Below the pieces are notes generated by a model, which was not told the origin of the DNA, ran no database searches, and saw nothing but the letters and a program-made list of their open reading frames with translations. Positions 1 through 8,275 of a stretch of DNA of 19,921 bases are shown here, piece by piece. A program made the translations under genes and the position numbers. Each line of letters opens with the position of its first letter. Positions within the stretch are counted from its first letter, which is position 1. Source of the DNA: JAAYJR01 sp964563975 (GTDB lineage: Bacteria > Bacteroidota > Bacteroidia > Bacteroidales > Prolixibacteraceae); the NCBI GenBank assembly GCA_964563975.1, contig CAZLZJ010000043.1:1-19921 (forward strand), read 5' to 3'.

Positions 1-14
1 ATGCTCGTTTCATA
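1..14. repeat. Truncated copy of a dispersed intergenic repeat (14-base match)
   Basis: The first 14 bases of the window are identical, in the same orientation, to bases 11842-11855. There the string directly follows a perfect palindrome. The window edge cuts this copy, so the palindrome, if present, lies outside. The rest of the leader up to the transporter start at 163 is AT-rich; I see no clear TAnnTTTG box or ribosome binding site in it. That the match marks a repeat family is inference from two copies. Confidence 0.45.
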
Positions 15-162
15 TATATCTTTTAAATAGAAAGGCGAAAATTAATATATTTTCTATTTTGTAAGCTTTTAGCAGCTGATTTTTTTATTTCCTTTAGTTT
101 TTTAAGGCTGAAATTTAAAAAAAATGCCCATTTTTCGTGATTGAATTTTTTTAGTAAAATTA

Positions 163-1716
163 ATGAGTAAGCAAAATAGCAGCGGGATAAATGAAAGCCC
201 TCCGGCAAAGGAGAATGGTATTTTGGCGTGGATAGAAGCAATAGGCAATAAATTGCCTCATCCATTTTGGCTGTTTGTATGGATAATCGGTATTATTATA
301 GTATTTAGCGGCATTGCAGTTTTAACAGGCGTTAAAGCTACGGATCCCGGTACAGGTGAGCTTATTGAACCGGTAAATCTTTTATCAGGTGAAGCTTTGC
401 GCCGTTTTTTGGAAAATATGGTCACCAACTTTGCCCATTTTGCTCCTCTGGGACTTGTATTGGTTATGTTGATGGGTGTATCTGTTGCTGAGCGGAGTGG
501 CCTTCTTGCTATTGTTTTAAGGACAATAGCCTTTTCTGTGCCAAAAAAAATTGTCCTTCCCGTGATATTTATTATTGGCGCCTGCAGTAATATCGGATCA
601 GATGCAGGTGTGGTTATAGTTCCTCCCATTGCAGCACTTATCTTTTCGCAAATGGGGTTTCATCCTATTGCCGGCTTTATTGCCGGCTATGCCAGCGCAA
701 CCGCAGGTTTTACCGCTAATTTTTTAATTGCCGGCACAGATGTTTTACTTGCCGGGATCAGTACAGAAGTGTTATCACATATTGACAGCTCAATAGAGGT
801 GAGCGCAACGGCTAACTGGTATTTTATGTTTGTATCTACCATTTTACTTGGATTTGGGGGGGCTTATGTAGTTTCACGATATACAATACCCAGATGTAAA
901 TCATTTTCATATGGAAATGAAGATATAGAAGTTTATAACGAATCTCCAAAACTTACTTCAATGGAAAAGCGCGGATTGCGCTACTCCGGGATAGCCTTGT
1001 TAATATATCTGACAGTTGTGCTTATTCTTCTTATTCCTTCCGGGGCGCCTCTTCGTAATCAGGAGACAGGGGGAATAGTACCCTCGCCATTTCTCAGGGG
1101 GCTCGTACCGCTGTTGTTTCTGTTTTTTGCGATACCGGGTTATGTTTATGGGAAAGTAACCGGGAGTATAAAAAAACTTGATGATATTCTGAAATTTATG
1201 GAGCTTGGGGTTAGAGACCTTGCAGGCTATATTGTATTGATGTTAGTTGTGGCACAGTTTATTAACCTTTTCAGCTGGAGCAGGCTTGACTCTATATTGG
1301 CAATTAACGGGGCAGAATTTTTAAAGTCGACCGGCATGACCGGCCCGTTAATGTTTATTATGTATATGCTGCTTGTCTCTTTTATCAATATATTCATTGG
1401 CAGCGGATCAGCCAAATGGGCAATATTTGCCCCGGTATTTATTCCAATGCTTACGCAGATAGGTTATACACCTGCATTTATTCAGTTACTGTACCGGATT
1501 GGCGACTCTATAACCAATGCAGTGAGCCCTTTATACCCATATTTTCCATTATTGATAGGATGGGTCAGGAAGTATGATAAAAATGCCGGTATAGGTACAT
1601 TAATATCTTTGTTAATTCCTTATTCGATTATTCTCTTTTTATTATGGGTTATTCTGCTTTTTATTTGGTTTTGGCTTGATCTGCCTATAGGAGTGGGGGA
1701 GGGAATATTTTTGTAA
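163..1716 (+). CDS. abgT: AbgT-family transporter
   Basis: Inner-membrane transporter of 517 residues, the usual length for the AbgT family. Known members either import p-aminobenzoyl-glutamate (E. coli AbgT) or export sulfonamides (MtrF, YdaH), so the substrate here is open. Visible family features are the N-terminal GNKLPHPFWLFV segment (residues 28-39), SNIGSDAG (142-149), GTD with Asp193 inside a polytopic region, and GSGSAKW (413-419) leading into APVFIPML. About ten strongly hydrophobic stretches occur along the chain. The ATG at 163 follows in-frame stops and has no convincing Shine-Dalgarno sequence, as is usual in Bacteroidota. The next gene begins 60 bases downstream on the same strand and encodes an exported M81-family hydrolase, so the substrate may be an amide or a hydrolysis product of one; that link is inferred from context. 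Confidence 0.9.
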   Translation: MSKQNSSGINESPPAKENGILAWIEAIGNKLPHPFWLFVWIIGIIIVFSGIAVLTGVKATDPGTGELIEPVNLLSGEALRRFLENMVTNFAHFAPLGLVLVMLMGVSVAERSGLLAIVLRTIAFSVPKKIVLPVIFIIGACSNIGSDAGVVIVPPIAALIFSQMGFHPIAGFIAGYASATAGFTANFLIAGTDVLLAGISTEVLSHIDSSIEVSATANWYFMFVSTILLGFGGAYVVSRYTIPRCKSFSYGNEDIEVYNESPKLTSMEKRGLRYSGIALLIYLTVVLILLIPSGAPLRNQETGGIVPSPFLRGLVPLLFLFFAIPGYVYGKVTGSIKKLDDILKFMELGVRDLAGYIVLMLVVAQFINLFSWSRLDSILAINGAEFLKSTGMTGPLMFIMYMLLVSFINIFIGSGSAKWAIFAPVFIPMLTQIGYTPAFIQLLYRIGDSITNAVSPLYPYFPLLIGWVRKYDKNAGIGTLISLLIPYSIILFLLWVILLFIWFWLDLPIGVGEGIFL

Positions 1717-1776
1717 TTTTTTTGATTGATTTTGAAGATTAATTAACTATTTGTGAAATAAAAAAATATAGATGAA

Positions 1777-3462
1777 ATGGTATTTAATATTAACAGCAAG
1801 AAGATAGTCCGGATATCGGGTTATTTTTATATTTTAGTATTTTTAATTCCGGCAATGGTTACACTTAATTCATCTGCACAGAAAGCTTCGGTTCGTGAAA
1901 TACCATTGCGCCAAAAATCTTATAAAGTAGGAATTATATCTTTTCCTCATGAAACATGCACTTATTGTCCCGATCCGGCTGAGTTGGAAGATTGGCTGGG
2001 CGCAGGACCTGTAACTGATGCGTTTTTAGGACAGGTTACCGGCTATGTGGGTGGTTTTGAGTCGAGGATGGAGGCTTATGGCGGGGTTACGCTGGTTGGT
2101 ATTACATCTCCTGCAGGCATGCCTGTGGGAGGTACTTCAAAAAGCTGGAACAGTAAGGAGGTATGGGAGTTTTTTACATCAAAGATGATCTCTGAGTTAA
2201 AAGAAAAAGGTCCTTTTGACGGGGTGCACCTTGCATTGCATGGCTCGATGGCAGTTGTAGGTGTTGCCCGGCCGGAAGCTGAACTGGCGCGATTGGTCAG
2301 GAGGGCAGTGGGGTCCAAAGCAGTGATTACTGTTACACTTGATCTGCATGCCTGCGTCGACGCTGAACTGGTTGCGGAAAATGCAGCAGATGCTGTTTTT
2401 TCAGTTAAAAGGTTTCCTCATTATGATGAAGGATTAGTGGGGCAGGCTTCTGCTGATGTTATGATAAGAGCAATGCAGGGAACTTATAAACCTGTGGTTG
2501 CAGTCAGGAAACCCGGAGTTATTACTCCAAGCTTTTTTCAGGGAACTCTCAGATATCCTGCAAGGGAAATTATGGAAAGAGCAAGGAGGTGGGAAAACCG
2601 CGAAAATGATGTTTATGTTTCGGTTAATTTTGGCTTTGCATATGCTGATGTGCCTGACAATGGAGCATCAGTATTTGTGGTTACCAATAATGATCCTGAT
2701 CTTGCAGACCGTATTGCAGAAGATATGAATGATTTTATATGGAGACATAGAAAGGATTTTGTATTTAAAGAGATTTACAATGTTGAAAATGGTGTGGAAA
2801 AAATCATGGAAGCCGTTAAGGCGGGGCGAACTCCTGTGGTTGTGGCAGATGGTTGCGACAGGACAGGCGGAGCAACATGGATTACCAATGAGCTGATAAG
2901 AAAAGGGGCAGCAAACTTTTGTATCGGAACTTTGGCTGATTATGATTTTTTTCATGATATGCACAAAAAGGGGTTGAAAGCAGGAGATCATACAGGGCCT
3001 GTTAAGGTTGGCGGAACGACAGATATTTTTTCAGGAGACCCTGTAAGGCTTGATGATGCTTTGGTAGAGTTTTTTAACCAAAAACATTTGGTATTGCTGT
3101 TTGGCCAAAATAACAGAATAGTCGTAACCCCGGAAATAAGTCAGATTACCTCGCCCGGCTGGCACAAAACTGTTGGGATTAATTTTGATGAACTTGATAT
3201 TGTTGTTCATAAAACAAGAGTTCATTTTTTCAGGGGATATTATGAAACCGGTATTGCCGGAGAAAACTATCCGGGTACTATTATAAAGATAGAGGTTCCG
3301 GGCTGGGGCCCTGCTGATATAACTAAAATTAATTATGTCAATGGCGGTCAATATCTTTATCCTATTGTAATGGACAGGGAGAAAGGTGGGGTATGGGACA
3401 GGCCTTATATTGGCGATAAAGATATGATCTATAAAACAGGAGATGGAAAAATACTTGAGTGA
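1777..3462 (+). CDS. Exported M81 family (MlrC-like) metallopeptidase
   Basis: A 561-residue member of the M81/MlrC family, named for the zinc enzyme that cleaves linear microcystin breakdown products. An N-terminal hydrophobic segment (about residues 12-33) ending in SSAQ looks like a signal peptide, so the mature enzyme is probably periplasmic; many family members lack one. Residues resembling the metal site are Glu59 in HETCTYCP (58-65), Asp189 and His191 in LDLHACVD, and His215 in FPHYD. HLALHGSMAV (151-160) and VVVADGCDRTGG (around 360) are further family motifs, and the C-terminal part has the usual VHFFRGYYE stretch. The spacing between metal ligands fits an intact enzyme. It sits 60 bases after the AbgT-type transporter and its stop overlaps the start of the racemase gene. 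The true substrate is unknown; microcystin itself is unlikely to be it. Confidence 0.85.
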   Translation: MVFNINSKKIVRISGYFYILVFLIPAMVTLNSSAQKASVREIPLRQKSYKVGIISFPHETCTYCPDPAELEDWLGAGPVTDAFLGQVTGYVGGFESRMEAYGGVTLVGITSPAGMPVGGTSKSWNSKEVWEFFTSKMISELKEKGPFDGVHLALHGSMAVVGVARPEAELARLVRRAVGSKAVITVTLDLHACVDAELVAENAADAVFSVKRFPHYDEGLVGQASADVMIRAMQGTYKPVVAVRKPGVITPSFFQGTLRYPAREIMERARRWENRENDVYVSVNFGFAYADVPDNGASVFVVTNNDPDLADRIAEDMNDFIWRHRKDFVFKEIYNVENGVEKIMEAVKAGRTPVVVADGCDRTGGATWITNELIRKGAANFCIGTLADYDFFHDMHKKGLKAGDHTGPVKVGGTTDIFSGDPVRLDDALVEFFNQKHLVLLFGQNNRIVVTPEISQITSPGWHKTVGINFDELDIVVHKTRVHFFRGYYETGIAGENYPGTIIKIEVPGWGPADITKINYVNGGQYLYPIVMDREKGGVWDRPYIGDKDMIYKTGDGKILE

Positions 3463-4220
3463 TGAATAAGGGAATTATTGGCATTGTAGGGGGAATGGGC
3501 CCTGATGCGGGGATTGCCCTTGCAAAGAATATTATAAGCCAGACAATCGCAAAAAAGGATCAGGAGCATTTGCCCCTGTTGTTATATTCAGTGCCCGGGG
3601 CTATTTCCGATAGGACTGAATATATTCTTGGTAATGAGAAGGTTAATCCTGCTTATCGTATAGCACAAATATTGAAGGAAATTGAGTCAATTGGGGTCAG
3701 ATTTGCCGCTATGGCTTGTAATTCTGCACATGCGCCTCAGATATTTGATGTGATTCTTGCCGAACTGAATAAGAATTATTCTAAAATAAAGCTGCTGCAT
3801 ATGATTAGAGAAACGGGTATCTTTATTAAAAACCAGTTTCCCGGAAGGCAGAAGGTTGGAATACTTGGAACTACCGGTACCTATTATACCAAACAGTATG
3901 ATCTTATCAATGAATCGGGGCTGAAAACTGTTTATTTATCGAAGGCAGAACAGGAAAACCTGCATTTTGCAATTTATCATCCTGTTTATGGGATAAAATC
4001 AAATGCAGGAAGAATTACTGAAGAAACAGGTACAATAGTTAATAACAGTATAATTTCTCTTATAAGCAAGGGCGCCGAAATTGTCGTTTTAGGATGTACC
4101 GAACTTCCGTTGGTATTCAGCGACTCTTTATATAATGATGTTCCGGTAATAGATTCCTCTCTGGTTATGGCAAGGGCTTTGATAAAGGCTCACTCTCCGG
4201 AAAAATTAAAACCATGGTAA
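3462..4220 (+). CDS. Aspartate/glutamate racemase family protein
   Basis: A 252-residue cofactor-independent racemase-fold protein. It opens with GIVGGMGPDAG (residues 7-17). The two catalytic cysteines of the family are present: Cys86 in ACNSAH and Cys212 in VLGCTELP. GTTGTYYT (137-144) matches the second-domain loop. I chose the ATG at 3462, which overlaps the upstream TGA (TGATG), rather than the GTG one codon earlier; either implies translational coupling with the M81 peptidase gene. With both cysteines kept, it is likely an active racemase acting on an acidic amino acid or a related alpha-substituted acid. Together with the transporter and peptidase it may convert a D-amino-acid moiety released by hydrolysis. 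The family also includes hydantoin racemases and maleate isomerases, so the exact substrate is not settled. Confidence 0.85.
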   Translation: MNKGIIGIVGGMGPDAGIALAKNIISQTIAKKDQEHLPLLLYSVPGAISDRTEYILGNEKVNPAYRIAQILKEIESIGVRFAAMACNSAHAPQIFDVILAELNKNYSKIKLLHMIRETGIFIKNQFPGRQKVGILGTTGTYYTKQYDLINESGLKTVYLSKAEQENLHFAIYHPVYGIKSNAGRITEETGTIVNNSIISLISKGAEIVVLGCTELPLVFSDSLYNDVPVIDSSLVMARALIKAHSPEKLKPW

Positions 4221-4252
4221 AAAAAGCCAAAGGGATTTCCCTAAGGCTTTTT
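4221..4252. terminator. Bidirectional intrinsic terminator
   Basis: Between the converging racemase and gnd genes lies an inverted repeat: AAAAAGCC at 4221-4228 pairs with GGCTTTTT at 4245-4252, and AGGGA/TCCCT form the inner stem, with a two-base internal mismatch between the stem parts and a very small loop. A-rich and T-rich flanks give a U-tract on either strand, so it can stop transcription of both genes. It lies directly after the racemase stop codon and 15 bases from the gnd stop. Confidence 0.8.
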
Positions 4253-4267
4253 AATTCAGTATTTTGG

Positions 4268-5722
4268 TTATACGGTATATGTTGATGAAGCTGTGTCACC
4301 TCCCCGGCCGGTCCAGTTGGTATGAAAAAACTCACCTCTTGGTTTGTCAATCCGCTCGTAGGTATGTGCTCCGAAATAGTCACGTTGTGCCTGGAGTAAG
4401 TTTGCCGGGAGCCTTTCACATCTGAATCCGTCGAAGTAGCAGAGTGCTGATGTTAATGCCGGAACAGGCATTCCGTTAGAAAGGGCTACAGAGCATACCC
4501 TGCGCCATCCTTCCTGGGTTGCTTCAATTTTTTCTTTAAAGAAATCATCAAGGAGCAGGTTTGGAAGTTCGGGGTTATTGTCAAAAGCCTTTTTTATGTC
4601 GTCCAGGAATGCAGAGCGAATAATACATCCGCCCCTCCACATAAGGGCAATTCCTCCATAGTTCAAATGCCATTTATACTCCTTGGCAGCTTCCATCATC
4701 AGGTTATATCCCTGAGCATATGAAATAATTTTTGCTCCGTACAAGGCCATTTTCAAATCATCGATAAACTGGTTTTTATCACCTGTAAATTGCGGAGTCG
4801 GGCCGTTAATAACTTTGGAGGCCATAACGCGCAACTCTTTTTGAGCAGAGAGACATCTTGCAAAAACAGATTCGCCTATCAGTGTGAGAGGAATACCCAG
4901 GTCAAGAGCCGAAATGCCCGTCCATTTTCCGGTACCCTTTTGGCCGGCAGTGTCAAGGATCATCTCTACGGTCTCTTCTCCGTTTTCATCTTTATAACCC
5001 AATATATCGCGGGTAATTTCAATCAAATAGCTGTCAAGCTCTTCTTCATTCCACTTTTTGAATACTTCATGCATCTGGTCGTTATTCATGCCCAAAAGGT
5101 TTTTCATCAGGTGGTAAGCTTCGGTTATAATTTGCATATCTCCATATTCAATACCATTGTGGACCATTTTAACAAAATGCCCGGCTCCATCTTCACCTAC
5201 CCAGTCACAGCATGGAGTTCCATCTTCAACCTTTGCTGCAATACTCTGGAATATCTCCTTTACATGTGGCCATGCATCCGGTGAGCCTCCGGGCATCATT
5301 GAAGGGCCCAGAAGAGCTCCTTCTTCACCTCCTGAAACTCCAGTGCCTATATATAAAAATCCTTTTTCTTCTACATACTTTGTGCGGCGGATAGTATCAG
5401 GAAAGTGTGAGTTGCCGCCGTCAATGATAATATCGCCGGGCTCAAGGTGGGGAATAATCATATCGATAAAATCGTCTACCGGTTTTCCTGCTTTTACAAG
5501 CAGCATTACTTTGCGGGGTCTCTCCAATGAGCTTACCAGCTCTTCAATAGAGCGGGTACCGATAAATTTTTTTCCGGCACCGCGTCCGTTAATAAAATTA
5601 TCAACTTTTTCAACCGTACGGTTAAACACTGCTACCGTATAACCGTTTCGTTCCATGTTCAATACCAGGTTTTCGCCCATAACGGCTAACCCGATCAATC
5701 CTATGTCAGCTAATTTTTTCAT
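4268..5722 (-). CDS. gnd: 6-phosphogluconate dehydrogenase, decarboxylating
   Basis: Cytosolic enzyme converting 6-phosphogluconate to ribulose-5-phosphate and CO2 with reduction of NADP. Length (484 residues) is that of the long E. coli/eukaryotic-type Gnd. The Rossmann motif GLIGLAVMGENL starts at residue 8, and Asn34-Arg35-Thr36 after the second strand is the usual NADP-preferring signature. The VSGGEEGA loop (129-136), the Lys185/Asn189/Glu192 active-site helix (GHFVKMVHNGIEYGDMQ) and DTAGQKGTGKW (257-267) are all intact. It is the last gene of the minus-strand sugar-acid operon, 54 bases after pdxB, and ends at the shared bidirectional terminator. The position after a LarA-like epimerase and a PfkB kinase suggests that it drains gluconate-derived 6-phosphogluconate here, in addition to any pentose-phosphate role. 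Confidence 0.97.
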   Translation of the reverse strand: MKKLADIGLIGLAVMGENLVLNMERNGYTVAVFNRTVEKVDNFINGRGAGKKFIGTRSIEELVSSLERPRKVMLLVKAGKPVDDFIDMIIPHLEPGDIIIDGGNSHFPDTIRRTKYVEEKGFLYIGTGVSGGEEGALLGPSMMPGGSPDAWPHVKEIFQSIAAKVEDGTPCCDWVGEDGAGHFVKMVHNGIEYGDMQIITEAYHLMKNLLGMNNDQMHEVFKKWNEEELDSYLIEITRDILGYKDENGEETVEMILDTAGQKGTGKWTGISALDLGIPLTLIGESVFARCLSAQKELRVMASKVINGPTPQFTGDKNQFIDDLKMALYGAKIISYAQGYNLMMEAAKEYKWHLNYGGIALMWRGGCIIRSAFLDDIKKAFDNNPELPNLLLDDFFKEKIEATQEGWRRVCSVALSNGMPVPALTSALCYFDGFRCERLPANLLQAQRDYFGAHTYERIDKPRGEFFHTNWTGRGGDTASSTYTV

Positions 5723-5776
5723 GATGTTATTTTTTATTTTTAATTAATAATGTTACAATTAGTACCCTCATATTTA

Positions 5777-6895
5777 TTAAACTAAAAATCCTATTTCTTT
5801 TAGTTTTTGTGATATGCTCTCTTTTACGTTTGTCAGTTGCAGGGAGTAAGTTTCAAACTCTCTTCTGACCGGATAGTCACCTCTCAATTTTTCAAACAGC
5901 CGGTGAGACTCCCGGAGTGCTTTATGGTCAGTTTTAATGTCGTATGTTGAGATCACTGCTTCAGCAAGAATTGAGTTCTCACTTTTTTGATCCCCGTTAA
6001 TGCTTATTACCGTACTATCGGGAAGTTCTACATTTTCCGGTTCCCAATCATCTATGCCGAGATTAAAAAATCTGCTTATAGCCTGAACACTCATTTTTGT
6101 TCCATTTGCTTTCCCGTCTTTTGAGTATCCTGCAATATGAGGTGTGGTATAATCTGCCAGATTTAACAGTTCCAAATCTATGTCAGGCTCGTTTTCCCAG
6201 CAGTCAACAATAAATCCTGAGACCAGCTTTTTTTTAATAGCTTCTTTAATGGCTACTGTGTCAAAAATCTCACCTCTGGATGAATTAATCAGCAGAGGTT
6301 GATTGATATTGTTCAGGAACTTATGGTTTACCATATGATATGTAGCATCACTGCCTGACCTGTTCAAGGGTACGTGAAATGTGATGATGTCGGCTTCTTC
6401 CCGGATTTTTTGAAGTGTGACAAATTTTTCCCGGCCTTCCAATCGTTCCCTTGGCGGGTCATTTAGCAATACTCTCATCCCTATTGTTTTACAAAGGGCA
6501 GCAACTTTTGATCCTACATGTCCGACTCCTACTATTCCTATTGTTTTATCTTTCAGCTCAAATTTTTTATCTGATGAGAAAGAAAAAAGTGCTGATGCTA
6601 TATATTGATTAACGCTTCCCGCATTGCACCCCGGGGCATTGGTCCATTTAATTCCGGCCTGTTTGCAATATTCTGTGTCAATATGATCAAAACCTATTGT
6701 TGCCGTTGCAATAAATTTCACTTTGGAGCCTTCAAGCAGCTGTCTGTTACACTTTGTACGTGTTCTTGTGATTAGCGCATCAGCACTTTTTACTGCTTCG
6801 GGAGTGGTTTTGCCGCCAGGGAGATACACTACCCCGGCAAAAGGCTCCAGCGCCCCCTTTATATAAGGAATTTTATCGTCTATTATGATCTTCAT
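5777..6895 (-). CDS. pdxB: Erythronate-4-phosphate dehydrogenase
   Basis: A 372-residue member of the D-2-hydroxyacid dehydrogenase superfamily with PdxB hallmarks; PdxB oxidises 4-phosphoerythronate to 2-oxo-3-hydroxy-4-phosphobutanoate in the DXP-dependent pyridoxal phosphate pathway. ATIGFDHID (65-73) and GVGHVGSKV (123-131) mark the NAD-binding region. The catalytic set is Arg207 (SSRGE), Glu236 (WENEP) and His253 (TPHIAGYSKDGK), the last in the PdxB-specific HIAGYS context. A C-terminal extension of roughly 100 residues after the catalytic His matches the PdxB dimerisation domain. It lies 87 bases after the LarA-like gene and 54 before gnd on the same strand, an unusual place for a vitamin gene. 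Because the product is also a 2-hydroxyacid oxidation, a role tied to the sugar-acid pathway cannot be excluded. Confidence 0.92.
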   Translation of the reverse strand: MKIIIDDKIPYIKGALEPFAGVVYLPGGKTTPEAVKSADALITRTRTKCNRQLLEGSKVKFIATATIGFDHIDTEYCKQAGIKWTNAPGCNAGSVNQYIASALFSFSSDKKFELKDKTIGIVGVGHVGSKVAALCKTIGMRVLLNDPPRERLEGREKFVTLQKIREEADIITFHVPLNRSGSDATYHMVNHKFLNNINQPLLINSSRGEIFDTVAIKEAIKKKLVSGFIVDCWENEPDIDLELLNLADYTTPHIAGYSKDGKANGTKMSVQAISRFFNLGIDDWEPENVELPDSTVISINGDQKSENSILAEAVISTYDIKTDHKALRESHRLFEKLRGDYPVRREFETYSLQLTNVKESISQKLKEIGFLV

Positions 6896-6982
6896 ATGAT
6901 AAGTTATTCATTTAACGGGTATTACATAACCTGCCCCTATCGGCTTATCGATTTGTATGGTTAGTCAAACTGCATATAAATA

Positions 6983-8263
6983 TTATAACCTGTCTTTATA
7001 AGCCCATAGTCCTATTGCAGGATTTGATACATAAAATATCTCCTCACCATCGGGCATCTTGTTAAAACCATTTTTTAATTTTTCGGGATTGTATTTTGCA
7101 GTTATTTTATCTATGTCAGCCCAATTGAATCCAACACTAATAATTTCCTCACGTGAAAGGTTATCCCGGCCTTTTCCGGGGCAGTAAGTGATGCTGAATC
7201 TTCCTTCTGATGACCCATGGATCAGGTGAGCTGCTGCTCCCAGGTTATTTTGGAGGTCTTCATTTTCTTCCACTAATTTCAGTGTGTGCGGAGTACCGAA
7301 ATAGCCATATTTTCTTATAAGTTTGTCTATCTGTTTATCCTCCCCAAACTCCACCAGCCCCGGTGCAATTACAATCAGTTCTCCACCGTCTGCAAGAGCC
7401 ATACGTGTTCTATATACACTTTTATTACCAAGCCAGGTGCTTTTAAATTCTTTTGGGTCAAGCCACACTATTACCTTTTTTAACGGCTTGTCAACTATTT
7501 CGAAATTAACCTTAAGCGACAGGCCTGCTGCTTTATCGAAAACGCTGTAATCATCACCAATAAACAGTCCGTAGGTTTGAAGCTGCCCTTCCTCATTTAA
7601 TCCCACAACAGTTTGGACATATACTATTGGCAGGTGAGATGTAAACTTTTCCGATGCATAGTTAAATACTTTACGTACCGGTGTATCGGCATGCCCCATC
7701 ATCTTTTCCATGCCGTAAGCGGCACCTATAAAGTGACTTTTATTGATACCTTCGGATCCGCCGGTGCCTACAAGAATATTTTTGTTATAGTTTGCCATAC
7801 CAACAACTTCATGAGGCACTACCTGACCGATAGAGAGTATCAGGTCGAATTCTCCCTCAATAAGTAATTTATTTACTTGTGCCGGCCAGGGGTAGCTGAC
7901 TGCACCTTCGGATACTTCATTGACAAATTCAGCAGGTACAGTGCCTAATGTCACTACATCATTACGCCAGTCGTGCTCACGAAAGAGGTTACGCGGAGTA
8001 TTTCCGAACATATGACTTATCTGCTCTTCTGTCATTGGAGTATGGGTACCGAGGGCAGGCAGGATGTCAGTAAGTTTTTCCCCGTAATATTGCCAGGCAA
8101 AATTTGTCAGCTCGCCTGCCTTGGACGACAAACGGGTATAGTCGGGAGGAATAACCAGTACTTTCTTTTTTTCCCCTAATTTGTCAAGAGCCCGGAAGAG
8201 CCCTTTTTTCAGCTCTTCGGCTGAGAGAGCAGTGTTTACGGAGCCATTTTCGTAGTAGATCAT
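6983..8263 (-). CDS. LarA-like (DUF2088) nickel-pincer racemase/epimerase
   Basis: A 426-residue homologue of lactate racemase LarA, which uses a nickel-pincer nucleotide bound to a lysine to invert the alpha carbon of hydroxyacids. PDYTR (40-44) and GTHTPMTEE (72-80, His74) match the first-domain motifs. His151, Lys161 and His177 reproduce exactly the 10- and 16-residue spacings of L. plantarum LarA His174, Lys184 and His200, so the cofactor lysine and catalytic histidines appear intact. Known family activities include lactate, malate and 2-hydroxyglutarate racemases and D-gluconate 2-epimerase. It starts only 12 bases after the PfkB kinase gene and lies in an operon with sugar-acid enzymes and gnd, so a sugar-acid 2-epimerase (mannonate/gluconate) is more likely than lactate racemase; this is inference. 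Cofactor-making larB, larC and larE are not in the window. Confidence 0.85.
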   Translation of the reverse strand: MIYYENGSVNTALSAEELKKGLFRALDKLGEKKKVLVIPPDYTRLSSKAGELTNFAWQYYGEKLTDILPALGTHTPMTEEQISHMFGNTPRNLFREHDWRNDVVTLGTVPAEFVNEVSEGAVSYPWPAQVNKLLIEGEFDLILSIGQVVPHEVVGMANYNKNILVGTGGSEGINKSHFIGAAYGMEKMMGHADTPVRKVFNYASEKFTSHLPIVYVQTVVGLNEEGQLQTYGLFIGDDYSVFDKAAGLSLKVNFEIVDKPLKKVIVWLDPKEFKSTWLGNKSVYRTRMALADGGELIVIAPGLVEFGEDKQIDKLIRKYGYFGTPHTLKLVEENEDLQNNLGAAAHLIHGSSEGRFSITYCPGKGRDNLSREEIISVGFNWADIDKITAKYNPEKLKNGFNKMPDGEEIFYVSNPAIGLWAYKDRL

Positions 8264-8275
8264 AATAGTTGTTTT

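Noticed and set aside
23..265. Minus-strand 80-codon open frame over the AbgT leader
   Set aside because: Lys/Leu/Ser-rich low-complexity product from AT-rich DNA, overlaps the start of a well-supported transporter on the other strand, no recognisable motif.
4790..5642. Plus-strand open frames of 161-164 codons opposite gnd
   Set aside because: Antisense shadows of a highly conserved gnd reading frame; products resemble no family.
6896..6982. Riboswitch or internal promoter between the LarA-like gene and pdxB
   Set aside because: The 87-base spacer shows only a GATAAG...CTTATC pair of distant short arms and no TAnnTTTG box; too little to call.
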